Assembly (NCBI GenBank): GCA_030267565.1
Contig: BRXU01000016.1
Location: 1,816,501-1,880,500, forward strand
Reading direction: 5' to 3'
DNA length: 64,000 bases
DNA from: Pleodorina starrii
Lineage: Eukaryota; Chlorophyta; Chlorophyceae; Chlamydomonadales; Volvocaceae
The notes below the pieces were generated by a model, which worked only from the letters and a program-made list of their open reading frames with translations, did no database searches and was not told the DNA's origin. Below, in pieces: positions 53,682 to 64,000 of the stretch; within the stretch, counting starts at the first letter, position 1; every line of letters starts with the position of its first letter. The translations under genes were made by a program, and so were the position numbers.

Positions 53682-55798
53682 GCCGCCCGGAGGGAGAGGA
53701 GGTTAACGCCTGTTCACCTGTTCACCTGTTCGCCTGAGTCACCTGAGTCGCCCTGGAGGAGGATCGCTTCTTCCCGGATCTCGCTGGCGAGTCGGTACGC
53801 ACCCACCCGATTGGTGGCTCGGGGGGAGGGGGCGGGGCCGCCGTTTGGGCACGAGCTAGCACGCGCTGCCCTTGCCTCCTGGCGCGCGGTCATGCGGCAG
53901 AAGGTGCTGCTGCATACCACGTGTCGAAACGTGTCCTCAATCAGCCACTCCACACGCTGCAGCGGAGTTGTTGGTGGAGGTGTAACGGAGTTGGTGGAGG
54001 GCTTTGGGCTTGCTGCGTGCCGAGTGAAGGAAACGCGTGGTTTCGGAGCACGGGAGCACGGGTGCACCCGTGCGTCGTGCTGGATGGGGGTCGATTGGGA
54101 GTTCGTCGTCGACGGTCAGCGGCGATGGCGATGGGCGCGGCGGCAGCGGCGGCGGCCGGGGGGCGGGGGGTTATCCACGTACAGGCCGGAGCCCGTGAAC
54201 GGTAAAAGTAATGGAAGAAGGCCGTCTCGTCTGCAAAAGAACAGCGAGGGGTGCGGGGGGGGGGGGGGTTAGGCGGCGGCGATGCGCGCGTTCGTTTGCG
54301 GATGGCATGGCGCGTGTGTGTCGGTGTGTGTATGTGTGTGTCGCGAGCAGCTGTCCTGTGCTGTCCCGTCCTCGAGTGGAAAGCGCGGGAAGGCGCTTTG
54401 GGAGGCGCGGGCGATGGCGGACTGACACACACGCCACACGGGCGCCAGCCCCACACGGGCGGTCACCTCTTGGGGTCGCTTGGCGCGGAGTGTGCGGGTG
54501 GAAAGGCGCTTTGCGCGGATGGGCAGCGAAGGAGGAGCTAGCCAGAACGAATCCGCAGGACGAGCTGAGGGGTACATGAACGACTCGGGGAGCTGCTCGA
54601 GCGCAGCTTTCCATGTATAATGAGTCGCGAGTGGAAGCAACACGGAGGAGTCTGTGCGTGCCTCTATCCTCGCAATATCGTACAATCGTACAACCACCGA
54701 CAGTTCCAATAGCCAACGGCCTGGCGCCTACCTACAACAATGATAAGACGGTAGCATTCCAACGGCACCACCGTCCGCGGACCCATCGCCTAAGGCAGAA
54801 CCCGCATGGCATCCTCACCGGCCCCTAGCCCCGATGGAATCGGATCAGCAGCAGCAGCCCAGCAGCCGCTTTCGTAAGGACCAACCGCTCCTTATTCAGC
54901 TCTGAAGCGACTTCCTGGTCTGTGGCCTGTGAACTATGCACCTTCCGGGCAACACCTTCTCGTAGTTATAAAAGAGCAAACCGAACTATTAGAGGACCGA
55001 TATGCCATAAACAGTGGATGGATATGCCGATGTGACACATTTGCGGTCCGAAGCACATCCCCATATGTTGGTATGGTTGCTGGTAGCGGGTTGCGGTTGC
55101 GTCGATTGCTGGTTGCGTCGGGCCTGGTAGGGGCCTGGTACGCTGGTAGGGTCGGGTTTTGCGCCGTACTACTCCGCCGCCTTGAGCTTTGTGGGATGGA
55201 AATCCACCCTGCAGGCCTTTCCCCTGATCAAGCAATTGTTTTAGTGGGCGATTTCTGTTGGTTTTACGAGCGTTGCAGTACCGCGCCCACTAGTCCTGGC
55301 CCTTTCAAGACCGCCGCCGGCTGCCCCACCAGGCCCCATCGTGTTGGTTGGCGGTTACAAGGCTAACCAACCCTTCTCTGGCCAACACGTAGATGTAATC
55401 GCAAGTCGGCCATAGCGGCTCTCACTGATATTATCTTCTTAACTGGCAAGTAAGGTACCGGGGCAAAGAGCGCGGCCTCCGGCGTCCGGCCTCTTGGCCT
55501 GGCAACCTTGGTCTTACATCATCCAGGGTGACAATCATAAATTTTTGCCTAGCAAAAACGCAATTTTATGAGTCTCCTGTTGCCGTCTGATGGCGAAGGA
55601 CCACGGCCAAGGCACTCACACTTTGTCAGTAGTCGTACAAGTTCTGTTAATTCGTAATCTAGGCGTTTTTACTCGCTTTCCTCATAATGCTCTCGCAGAT
55701 AGTTTTGGATCACTGCATGGCTACCGATGCTACCGCGCTGCACTGTAGGCACTCTTCACTTCATCAGTGACAGCCGTTACGTTACGTAGGCTGCCACA
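53682..55798. other. intergenic region: SSF1-like 3' UTR, then upstream of the SLC10A7-type gene
   Basis: The first ~300 bases are the likely 3' UTR of the SSF1-like gene (TGTAA at 53981-53985). A copy of the short dispersed repeat lies at 54168-54206 on the minus strand. ORFs here have no recognisable domain. The last ~400 bases (55400-55798) are AT-richer and probably hold the promoter and 5' UTR of the next gene. Confidence 0.5.
54168..54206 (-). repeat. short dispersed repeat, occurrence 3 (minus)
   Basis: On the minus strand it shares the core ACGGGCTCCGGCCTGTACG with 47000-47036 and ends in TAACCC like 52313-52353. Confidence 0.6.
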
Positions 55799-57289
55799 AT
55801 GGGCGAGGCGTCGGGCTCGTCAGCCGCGGCCGCGCCCGCTGCCGATGGCTTTCCACCAGCACAGGAGTCGCGGGTGAAGTCGTTCTTCAAGGCGGCGTGG
55901 GACTTGATTCTGGAGCACTGGTTCATCCTCGGCCTTGGCTTTGCTATTGGCTTCGCAGCTGCGGTTCCCAACTTTGGAAGGTCTGGCGGCTGGATTGCTG
56001 CCCAATGGTCTATTAAATATGGCGCCGTCATAATCATTTTCTTCCTATCCGGGCTGTCTCTGAAGACTAGGGCGCTTTTGAACGTTATGGCGCGGCTACA
56101 CGTCCACATGTTTATTCAGTTCATATGCTTGGTGTTAACGCCAGCGATTGGCTATGGCATCGCACGTGCCCTGATGGAGTCCAGCATGAACCCCGACCTG
56201 GTGAACGGCCTGGTCGTGGCGATGACCATGCCAACGACCATTTCCACCAACGTGGTGTTTACGAAGCAGTCCGGTGGCAACGAGGCAGCGGCGCTCGTCA
56301 ACGCGGTCATCGGCAATATAATCGGCATTTTCGTCTCGCCCGGCTGGCTCTACCTCTACCTGGGCAAGTCGGGGCAAGCACCCTACGCCAACGTCATTCG
56401 GCAGCTGGCCGTCACCATCATCGCTCCGCTCATCGTGGGCCAGGTGGTACAGTACGTCTTCCCCGACCACGTTAAGAAGGCGCAGGAGAAGATCAACTTC
56501 GGCAAGGTCGGCAACCTCATGATCATCCTGCTCGTCTGGAACACCTTTTGCGACACCTTCCACCGCGACATCTCCCTGGACGCCAAGTCCTGGGTCCCGA
56601 TGCTCTTCCTGGAGATTGGCCTCTTTCTGACCTTCTCCGCCATGTGCCTCGCCCTCGCCACCTTCGTCCCCCTCAAGAACATCTTCCGCTTTGACAAGTC
56701 CGACGCCGTCGCGGTGGTCATGTGCGGCTCCACAAAGACGCTCGCCCTGGGCATGCCACTCATTACCGTACTGTACGGCAAGCACGCCCACGTGGGCGTC
56801 ATCTCACTCCCCCTCATCATCTACCACGCCTCCCAATGCCTCATCGGCAGCCTCTACATCAAGCGCCTCAAGCAATGGGTCAAGGGCCCCTCTCCCGGCG
56901 CCTGGCCCGCCTCCTGCTGGCCCAACGCGGGCGCAGATGCAGCCGCGGCAGCGGCAGGCGGCGCGCCCGGCGGCGGCGACGCAAAGGCGCCGCTGAACGG
57001 CAGCGACAGCAACGGCAGCCTCATCAGCCCGGGCGGTGCAGTCTCCGGCAGCAGCTCTGATCCGCTGGCGCTGTCTAGTGGCGGCGTGTCGGCGAGCCGG
57101 GGGGAGCGGGCGGCTGGTTGCGGCGGCAGCGGCGGCGGCGGCGGGGGGCCGGGCGAGAGGGCGCCGTGGCCGGCGCCACCCGGGTGCGATGTGGAGCGTG
57201 GAGAGGGGATGGCGCTGGTCGAGGGAAGGGACTCGAGCTCACGGGGTGTGGCGGCGGGGGCGGTGCCGGGGTCCCTGCAGTCGCGGTGA
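55799..57289 (+). CDS. SLC10A7-type bile acid:sodium symporter-like membrane transporter, intronless
   Basis: It is a single uninterrupted frame of 496 codons. After a ~30-residue Ala-rich N-terminus come about ten hydrophobic helices, starting WFILGLGFAIGFAAAVPNFG, with GAVIIIFFLSGLSLKT, MTMPTTISTNVVFTKQSGGNEAAAL, VMCGSTKTLALGMPLI and LPLIIYHASQCLIGSLY. These are signature stretches of the SLC10A7 (P7) branch of the SBF family. Family members sit in ER/Golgi or plasma membranes; animal SLC10A7 affects calcium handling and glycosylation, and the algal substrate is unknown. Residues ~375-496 are a low-complexity Ala/Gly/Ser tail that family members usually lack. A TGTAA lies at 58150-58154. 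Confidence 0.85.
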   Translation: MGEASGSSAAAAPAADGFPPAQESRVKSFFKAAWDLILEHWFILGLGFAIGFAAAVPNFGRSGGWIAAQWSIKYGAVIIIFFLSGLSLKTRALLNVMARLHVHMFIQFICLVLTPAIGYGIARALMESSMNPDLVNGLVVAMTMPTTISTNVVFTKQSGGNEAAALVNAVIGNIIGIFVSPGWLYLYLGKSGQAPYANVIRQLAVTIIAPLIVGQVVQYVFPDHVKKAQEKINFGKVGNLMIILLVWNTFCDTFHRDISLDAKSWVPMLFLEIGLFLTFSAMCLALATFVPLKNIFRFDKSDAVAVVMCGSTKTLALGMPLITVLYGKHAHVGVISLPLIIYHASQCLIGSLYIKRLKQWVKGPSPGAWPASCWPNAGADAAAAAAGGAPGGGDAKAPLNGSDSNGSLISPGGAVSGSSSDPLALSSGGVSASRGERAAGCGGSGGGGGGPGERAPWPAPPGCDVERGEGMALVEGRDSSSRGVAAGAVPGSLQSR

Positions 57290-60200
57290 TGACTGACTTG
57301 GAGCAGCCGCTCGAGCAGCCCGGGGGTGGGGCTCGGCTCGATGGGGCTCGGTGGGGCTCGGAAGGGCTGACGGCTGCATTGGACGGTGGGACGGGGCTGA
57401 GGGCCGCACTGACCGACCGGCCGGCGCCGCCATACAACGAGCGCACTGCGGTGGTGGTGATGGTGGTGGTGGTGGAGGGCATCTGGACGTAGGACTCTCT
57501 CTGTGGGCTCTGGACTTGGGCCCCCGCCTCGGCGGGGTTGGGCGGGGCCTGGGATGGTGGAGGAGTGGCGGGGCTCGGGTGTGCAGTAAGGAGCGCCGAA
57601 CAGCGCCGAAGGGTCAGGAGGGCTTGGGGGCTCGGGGGCTCTGCGGGTCGATTGTGAGTCGCTCCGGCGAAGGGTTCGGACTGAGCGAGGTGTTTGTTTC
57701 TCGGTGATTTGGGGGTGTTGATTGTTGCCGTTGAGACGTGCGTGAGGGGCGGGCGAAGCACGCAGGGCTCGGAGGAGCCCCGGGAGAAGGGCGGCTGCGG
57801 GTTAAGCAGCGGTCGGCGCTGCTCCGGGGTGGGAGCGCTCGGTGGGTGGGTTTTGCCTCTGGGGGGGTGTCTACCGGTATGACTTACAGGGGGGGACTGG
57901 ATGAGCCCCCAAGGCGGCGGCAACGGATTGTGACGGGACGCGCGGAGGCGGATATGACGGTCTGGCGGTTGGGGGTCGTGCGCGCGGTTGCACGGAGGGG
58001 TGAAGAGAGAGCATCCGCACGGAGAGGTGAGGGCTGTCCACGGACGAGACGAGACCAGACCAGACCCAATACAAGACTGTCCACGGATGAGATCATGCAG
58101 GATGGCAGCAGCGGCTGTGAGTGTTCCAGGATCAGTAGGGGGGATGTACTGTAATGACAGGTGTGTGCGTAGGGTTCAGGGGCAAGGCATGTAGATCGAA
58201 CTTTGTGCGTTCGTCCGTTCCAGGGTAATTTGCGGGTGGTGGTTTGCGAGGGGCGTGTACTGGGGGACAGCGCACATCCTCGGGGGACAGCGAACGCGAA
58301 GAGCCCTGGTGGCGTGCTGGTCGGTCGATGGTGTTTTCCTTTCTATTCCGCGTGGGGGCCTCGGAGTAAGCGTAGTGCCGCTAACCGCGTATCGTACCGT
58401 TGACCGCGGTTCAGCGGAAGAACCACACACATTTGTCACACACGCATGTACCGGTACTGTTTGGTGGATGCATGGTACGGTAGGTGCATAATTCCTGACA
58501 GCATCCGTAGGTGCTTCTGGTAGGCTTGTTGTGGCTGTAGGGCGTGTCGTGGGGGGGAGGGGAGGAGGCTGTGGGCAGGGAATGAGGCTTTGAGGCTTGA
58601 TGAGTAGGGGCTGCGAAACGTGGGAAGGGGCACTGTGCACTGCTTAGATCAGACACTGGTTGCACAGTATACGTTCAGCGCGTATAAACGTGGACGCAGT
58701 TGTTCGTGATGCTTCGGGCTTTCACGGAGGGACCGTAGCAGACCGATGGGACAACAGATAGGACAACGTATGGGAAGGAATGATGTGCTGGCATTGCGGC
58801 GGATTTGCGTGGGCTTGTGGGGGACAGGGGGAGCGTGTTTGTGTGCGTAATGATCTCGGTTTGGTTCGTCTGGACAACGTCGTGCATTCGGTAGACTCAG
58901 GGTAAACTCACACGGCGAGTAATCCCGGTTTTCCGCTCAACCCGCGGGGGATGCTTTCGTCGCTTTGTTCTATCCCATGTCATTACGGAAGAGGAGACTT
59001 TTGAATGCCGGGACGTTGCGGGCCTTTGCGGGTTGTTGACAGGGTCACCTCTGCCGGGGTGCGGGGATGGCAATCGAGGAGAGACCAGAGCTGGAACGAA
59101 CGAGGGCTGAAGATAGCAGAAGTAGTTGCTGGGGGCATCAGCAGCCGGGACGATTTGAAATGACCACGTACTGCATGTGTGACGAGAGCGCTGCCCCGCT
59201 CTCGGGGCGCACGTGGCGTGCCTGACTGGGTCTTGCACGTGCGTTTGGGTGCGAGCTGCCTGTGTGGCGCGCGGCTTGATGACTCGCAGGGGAGGCTGAA
59301 ACCTGCTGAAACGTGCTGAAGGTGCTGCCGGTGCGGATGCCTGCGTATGATAACCGTTTCACGAGGGGTCTGGGCATCCGTTCTCATTGTCATGAATGAT
59401 TTCCGGGAGTGATAAGAGTGATAAGAGTTGTATATCGCGGAACCCAGTTCGGAACTCGCGTTGGTATTGCAGCCAGCGTTTGAAGTGGGAGACCCGCGGC
59501 TATGACGGCCTAGGGACGACGACGACTCTGTGAAGTAGGTCACGTGCGTGGACGGCAAGCGACCGGCAGAGAGCCGCCATGTGTAAGCGCTCTGGCGGGT
59601 GCTACGCGGACTAGCATTACACGTGCGCGTCGGCTTGCCTGGCATAGGGCAGCCCGAGAGACATGAGAGCCGCCACGTGCTTTACGCTAGCAGCTCTCAG
59701 AAAAGAGCCTGGGATGTCCACGAATTGACATTACTAAGGCAACGCCTCCGAGCATTGCCTTGGCAAGATGTACAGAGTTTATGGGATGGACAGCAAAACA
59801 AAAAATGGCTCTAAAGGCGAAGAGCTTGAGAGGTCAGTCTCTGCAAATCGTCGACAGCTGATATTATGTTGTATTGAATCACAGTTGCAAGTTCTCCGCT
59901 CACACTGACAGCCGGACAGCAATTTACTTGAGGGAAGGCGCTGCAAGCTAGCAGCTTCGCTTGGCGAAAACACGCCTCCCCTTACCCCCTGAGAGCTATG
60001 GGAATTCACGGGCAGCCAGGGCTGCCAAGATTTATGTACTATGCCCAGAGAGCATTTATCATATTGCATACGCCGGACTGAGTTGCTGGCATTTTTGCGC
60101 ATTTGTGGGAAGAAAAAGTGCATTTAATTTTGATTTTCGACTGTTGGTACGGTTGTCCCGCAAAACCCACTATATCCCATCCGCCGTTGAAGGTTGTGAT

Positions 60201-60344
60201 AATAGTGACCAACTACAGCAATCGTGTGCAAGAGTATATGTGGGAACGGAACCTTATACGTTAACCAGACCTATCGTGTAGAGCAAGGGCCCTGCCGATA
60301 TAAACCGAGAGAGACGCCCCACAAGCGCCAGCACTGCCAGCAGG
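57290..60344. other. intergenic region, long 3' UTR then spacer; no supported gene
   Basis: Positions 57290-58170 are the likely 3' UTR of the transporter gene (TGTAA at 58150-58154). Between 58170 and 60340 ORFs on both strands (for example minus 58983-59645) lack recognisable domains and consistent splice structure. The last ~400 bases, less GC-rich, lead into the C2-protein gene. A TATA-like TATAAA lies at 60299-60304, 41 bases before its ATG. Confidence 0.5.
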
Positions 60345-63300
60345 ATGCCCAAGCATTTTCTCGCGAGAATAAGAGCGCATGCAGCGGACATTGGTCAGCA
60401 ATCAATAGATTTTTTCACCCAAGACACTAACGCAACCGGCGACAAGCAGCTGACTGCCGACGAGCAGAAAAGTCCCGATAACTCCACGCAGAATGGAAGA
60501 GACTTAAACGGTCCCGCAAGCATGCTGCAGCGCGCCACGGCGCTGCCCAGGGCCAACACCTTCTCGCAATGGATAGGCGAGGATTTTTTCCTCTGCATCT
60601 CGGTGAAGGAGGCCATAGACTTGTCTCCTGCCGTTGCTATGCCATTGGCGACTTGTGACAGGTGCGGAACGGCGACGCACACACGGAGCCTCGGTCCTGG
60701 CGTCCCGTGCAAAGCTGTCGGCTGGCCTTCCGCCGGTTCCGGCTGGACCGCCACCTCCGATTCCTTTGCGCATCCTAACCTTTTCACAGACTTGACCGAA
60801 ACGTGGATATTTCCCCGCGCCGGCCCTCTTCTTTCCAACACTCAAATTCAACACTCCCCTTTTCGCACCCTTGACCCTGACGGCTTCCTGCAGCTTCGTC
60901 CGCGTCGCCCTGGGCAGGCCGGGCGCGCTGCCTCTGGAGGAGGCGGAGACGCGCGTCATCAGCCGCAACTGCCACCCGATGTGGGAGGAATGGTGAGCGC
61001 GCGTTCCCCTGCCCACCTGCAACCCCTCCTCCCCCCCCCTCCCCCCTTTCCCGTCAACGTCCGCAGTGACTCATTTTTATATCAAGGAGCACATCACTCC
61101 CTGTCCCCTCCTCCCCCCTTTCCCCTTCTCCCTCTACCGCCTCGTGAAGCCTGTCGCCAACCCGATCCCCTTCCGACGAGCCCGCGCCACCCACCCGCAA
61201 CGCGCGTCGCCGTCAGTCTCGTCCCTACATTCCGCCTGCTCGGGCACGTCCCCGCTGCTGCCAACCCCCCACCCCTGCCACTACCATTGCCCTCCTCCAC
61301 TGCCCTCGCCCCTGCCCCTTGCCGCTGCTCCTTGCCACTGCTGCTGTCCCTGCCCCTTGCCCCTGTCGCGCAGCCTGCCCTTCCCCTTGGACCACGTGAC
61401 GGAGGACACGTGCATCCTGATGCGGGTGCTGGATAAGGACATTGGACACTTCAACTCGTTCCTGGGCTCGGTGGGTCGGAGGGTCGGGACATGGGTAGGG
61501 GTAGGGGCTAGGGTGCGACCCCCGGCGTCGTGTGCCACTCACGACGTACTGCAGCAACCGGCTCGGAGCTCGCCCCCATCCCCCTTGTGAGTACGCATTT
61601 TAGTCCACAGATATAGCCAAGATGTGGTTAGGTCCACAGATATAGCCAAGATATGGTGGGACGTTGGGGGAAGCGTGGATTGGCCCGCGGGCCCTGCCCT
61701 GGTTTCCTGCGCATGACTTCAAGGAACGAAGTCATGGAGGCGGCGGCGGGGCAACCAGGCATGTAACGGTGCCTGCCCGGGGCGCAGGTGCGGGGACCTG
61801 GACCCATCACCAGCCCGGCCCAGCCCAGCCCAGCCCGCTCGGTATCTCCAAACCCCAAAACCGTTTCCTGCCCGCCCGCCCGCCTGCCCATCCACCCGCG
61901 TGTTCCGTCCACCCTTTCCGGGCTGCCAGATGTCGCTGCCTCTGAAGGAGGCGCTCGATGCGATTCGGAAAGTGGACCACGAGAAGATCTACCGGTGGGA
62001 CCGAGGGGGCGAGGGGGAGGGGGGGGGGAGGGGGTAAAGAAGAAGATACTGCAGCGAAGGGATGGAGACGGCGTTAGGGGGAGAGGGAGGAGGAGGGCGT
62101 GGGTGCGTCGGGAGTGTTTGGCTGCGGGATGGAAGGGGGTGGGGGCGGGAGTAGGGACGAAGGGACGGGGTGGGGGCGGGCGGGGCGGGTGGGGTGGGAG
62201 TAATACGAATCATACCCCACAGCGGAGTACAGTGCCCGCCGGCATTCGGGCGACGCCATCTCCATCCGGCGTTTGATCGCCTTTCCTCCGCCGATGCCGC
62301 GACACAAAGCCCCCGCCCCCACTCCCTGCGCCCCGCCCCCCGCCCCCCCCCGCCGCCGCCCCAGGCTGCCCCTGTTGGACCGGCAGGGTTGCAACCGCAA
62401 GCGCGGGGAGCTGGTGTTCGGAGTGGCGGTGGTGGCCAAGCAGGAGTACAAGGAGGTGGGGGTGCGCGAGGAGGCTGGTGGTAGGCTCTCTCTCGGGCTT
62501 GTGGCGCCACTCTTGTGTGTTTTGGCTTGCTTCTCGCTGGCCCAAGCGTCGCATACGCGCTTTCGCCGCCGGCCCCCCCTTCTGAAACCCCCCCGTCAAC
62601 CCCGAACAGCTGGACCCTTCATTTCACTCCCTGACCCCCTACAAACATCCCCACCCTCCAACCTCCGGCCGCCCTCCCTTCCCGCCCTCCGCCTCCTCCG
62701 CCTCGCGCCACCCCCGCCAACCTACCTGCGCACGACTCCCCCCCTTCCGTTCCATCGCTTTGCATCATATATTTCCCGTTCCCCCACCCTTCGCATTGCA
62801 GCCCTTACATGTACAACCCCCTCCCTCCCCTGCCCTCTCTCCACCCCCCCCTCTCTCCACCCCCGCCTGCTCCCCAGATGCGCGGCTTCATTTCCTCCAT
62901 CCAGGACCCCGACACTGTCCACGACAGCCTCCGCGACTACTGCCTGCACCTCAAGCTGCACTGCCTGAAGGAGCTCAGCGGCATCAGCACCAACATGCTG
63001 GCAGCGCTGGTGGTGGAGGTCAGGTGGGGCCGGGCAAGGGGGGGGAGCGGGGTGGGGGGTGCGGTGGGGGGTGCGGTGGGCGGATGGGGGTCGGGCGGGG
63101 TGGGTTAGGGTTGTAGCTGGGCGTGTGGGTTAGGGTGGTTCCCGCCTCTCCTCCTAGTTGCCCATGTCTCTCGCCACCCTCCCTCCTCATTCACCATACC
63201 CCTCTTTCTCGCGCCGCTGCGTCCCTCCCTGTCCCCCCTCCCTGTCCCCCCCTCCCCCTCCCCCTCCCTCTTCCCCCCAGCGTGTGCTCCTACGTGGTGC

Positions 63301-64000
63301 GCAAGTCCCTGTCTGGTCAGCTGGTGGGCGGGGAGCTGGACCCCGAGGGGGCGGAGCTGGTGGTGCCGCTGGGGCCCGCGTTCCAGGACGGAGACATCCT
63401 CAAGGGGAAGAACAGGGCGCAGGTGGGCGGGGACACACACACAGACACATACACTCTCTGTACCTCGCGGGCTTTGCAAGTGTGTGTGTCTGTGTATGTA
63501 AATGTAAATCTGTGTGTGGGAAGGAGGGAGGGGGGGATGTCGTGAAGGCAGGGGCGCCGTCTCGCCGCTGGGCCTATCACACAGTGCCACCACCTCGGCA
63601 GGTCGGCCGCCCCCACACCCACCGCCCACCTTTTCCCATGTCGGCATCTCAATAGACACCCCTCTCCTTCCAGCATCGCGGCGCCGTCCCGCCCCGCCCA
63701 CCAACACCACCCCCATTTACCCTCTCCCCCTCCCCCCCCATCAACTCCCCTTTTTGAATACCCCCACCACCGCCAACGCCACCACCGCCACCTCCACCAC
63801 TTGTGCGAAATTGCAGTTTGGTGAGGTCAAGGTGGAGGTGCTGTCGGGACGCACCCGGCTGGCCAAGACGCAAGTGCCCATTTGGGACGTGCCGGTGCGG
63901 CCCAACAGCAACGGCAGCGCCACGCCGGCGGCACCCGGCAGCCCGGAGGGCAGCGACAGCGAGGGGGAGGAGGCGCAGCGGGAGGGGCACGAGCGAAGGT
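60345..64000 (+). CDS. C2-domain protein, 5' part (continues beyond the window)
   Basis: Exons 60345-60661, 60894-60992, 61374-61470, 61930-61994, 62365-62455, 62878-63023, 63281-63422 and 63817 onward; all splice phases agree. The first ~80 residues are hydrophilic. A C2 domain follows: FFLCISVKEAIDL, CDSFVRVALGRPG, ETRVISRNCHPMW, CILMRVLDKDIGHFNSFLG, LPLLD and GELVFGVAVVA. A second C2-like unit begins with LHLKLHCLKELS, CSYVVRKSLSGQLVG and VEVLSGRTRLAKTQVPIWDV. C2 domains usually bind phospholipid and calcium; the Asp ligands are not complete enough here to claim calcium binding. An acidic Ser/Glu stretch starts at the window edge. The full architecture is unknown. Confidence 0.7.
61058..61108 (+). 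repeat. dispersed intronic motif, occurrence 3
   Basis: CGTCCGCAGTGACTCATT and GGAGCACATCACTCCCTG lie in intron 2 of the C2-protein gene, in sense orientation. Confidence 0.7.
61603..61652 (+). repeat. 21-bp direct duplication
   Basis: GTCCACAGATATAGCCAAGA (plus T) occurs at 61603-61623 and 61632-61652 in intron 3 of the C2-protein gene. Confidence 0.85.

Noticed and set aside
58983..59645. 220-codon minus-strand ORF as a gene
   Set aside because: Composition is unremarkable and no motif was recognised; it could be chance in GC-rich DNA.
63107..63137. GGGTTAGGG telomere-like sequence
   Set aside because: There are only two partial units inside an intron; no array, and not the TTTTAGGG repeat of Chlamydomonas.

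Overview
The window looks like nuclear DNA of a green alga, most likely a volvocine or Chlamydomonas-like chlorophyte. The evidence is GC-rich sequence, genes split into many short exons with GTGAGT/GTGCGT donors and pyrimidine-CAG acceptors, TGTAA-type polyadenylation signals, CA/GT, CTG and GTCT microsatellites, and LINEs of the Dualen (RandI) type known from Chlamydomonas. The species call is an inference; no organellar or bacterial gene is present.

Layout. (1) 1-16680 is a nest of retroelements. The 3' half of one Dualen-like LINE (element 1) is interrupted by a 249-bp TRIM-like miniature LTR element and, near its 3' end, by a nearly complete second Dualen-like LINE (element 2, 4854-16365). 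Element 2 encodes a Josephin-like cysteine protease, an APE endonuclease, reverse transcriptase, RNase H and an RLE endonuclease. (2) 17823-19656 holds the 3' exons of a folate-receptor-like membrane protein. (3) 19400-43036 is a tandem locus of three paralogous genes (A, B, C). Each encodes a signal peptide, a long K-x-D-[DGN] tetrapeptide array of very different length, and a small conserved C-terminal domain. They are separated by copies of a TIR element that carries sequence matching the last folate-receptor-like exon. Two of those copies are interrupted by the same 5'-truncated L1-like LINE. Gene B is a C/A hybrid, as expected from unequal crossing-over. (4) 44077-48472 (minus) is a DUF1995/LPA3-like plastid protein gene. 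(5) 48850-53681 (plus) is the ribosome-biogenesis factor SSF1/Peter Pan in 12 exons, divergent from the DUF1995 gene. (6) 55799-57289 is an intronless SLC10A7-type transporter gene. (7) 60345-64000 is the 5' part of a C2-domain protein gene that runs off the window.

The host genes (SSF1, DUF1995, SLC10A7-like, C2 protein) are unrelated single-copy neighbours with no sign of a shared pathway. The most unusual material is the polyampholyte array gene family with its recombination history, the dual-endonuclease LINE with protease, membrane segments and a possible PCNA-binding motif, the TRIM, and the TIR element carrying a gene fragment.
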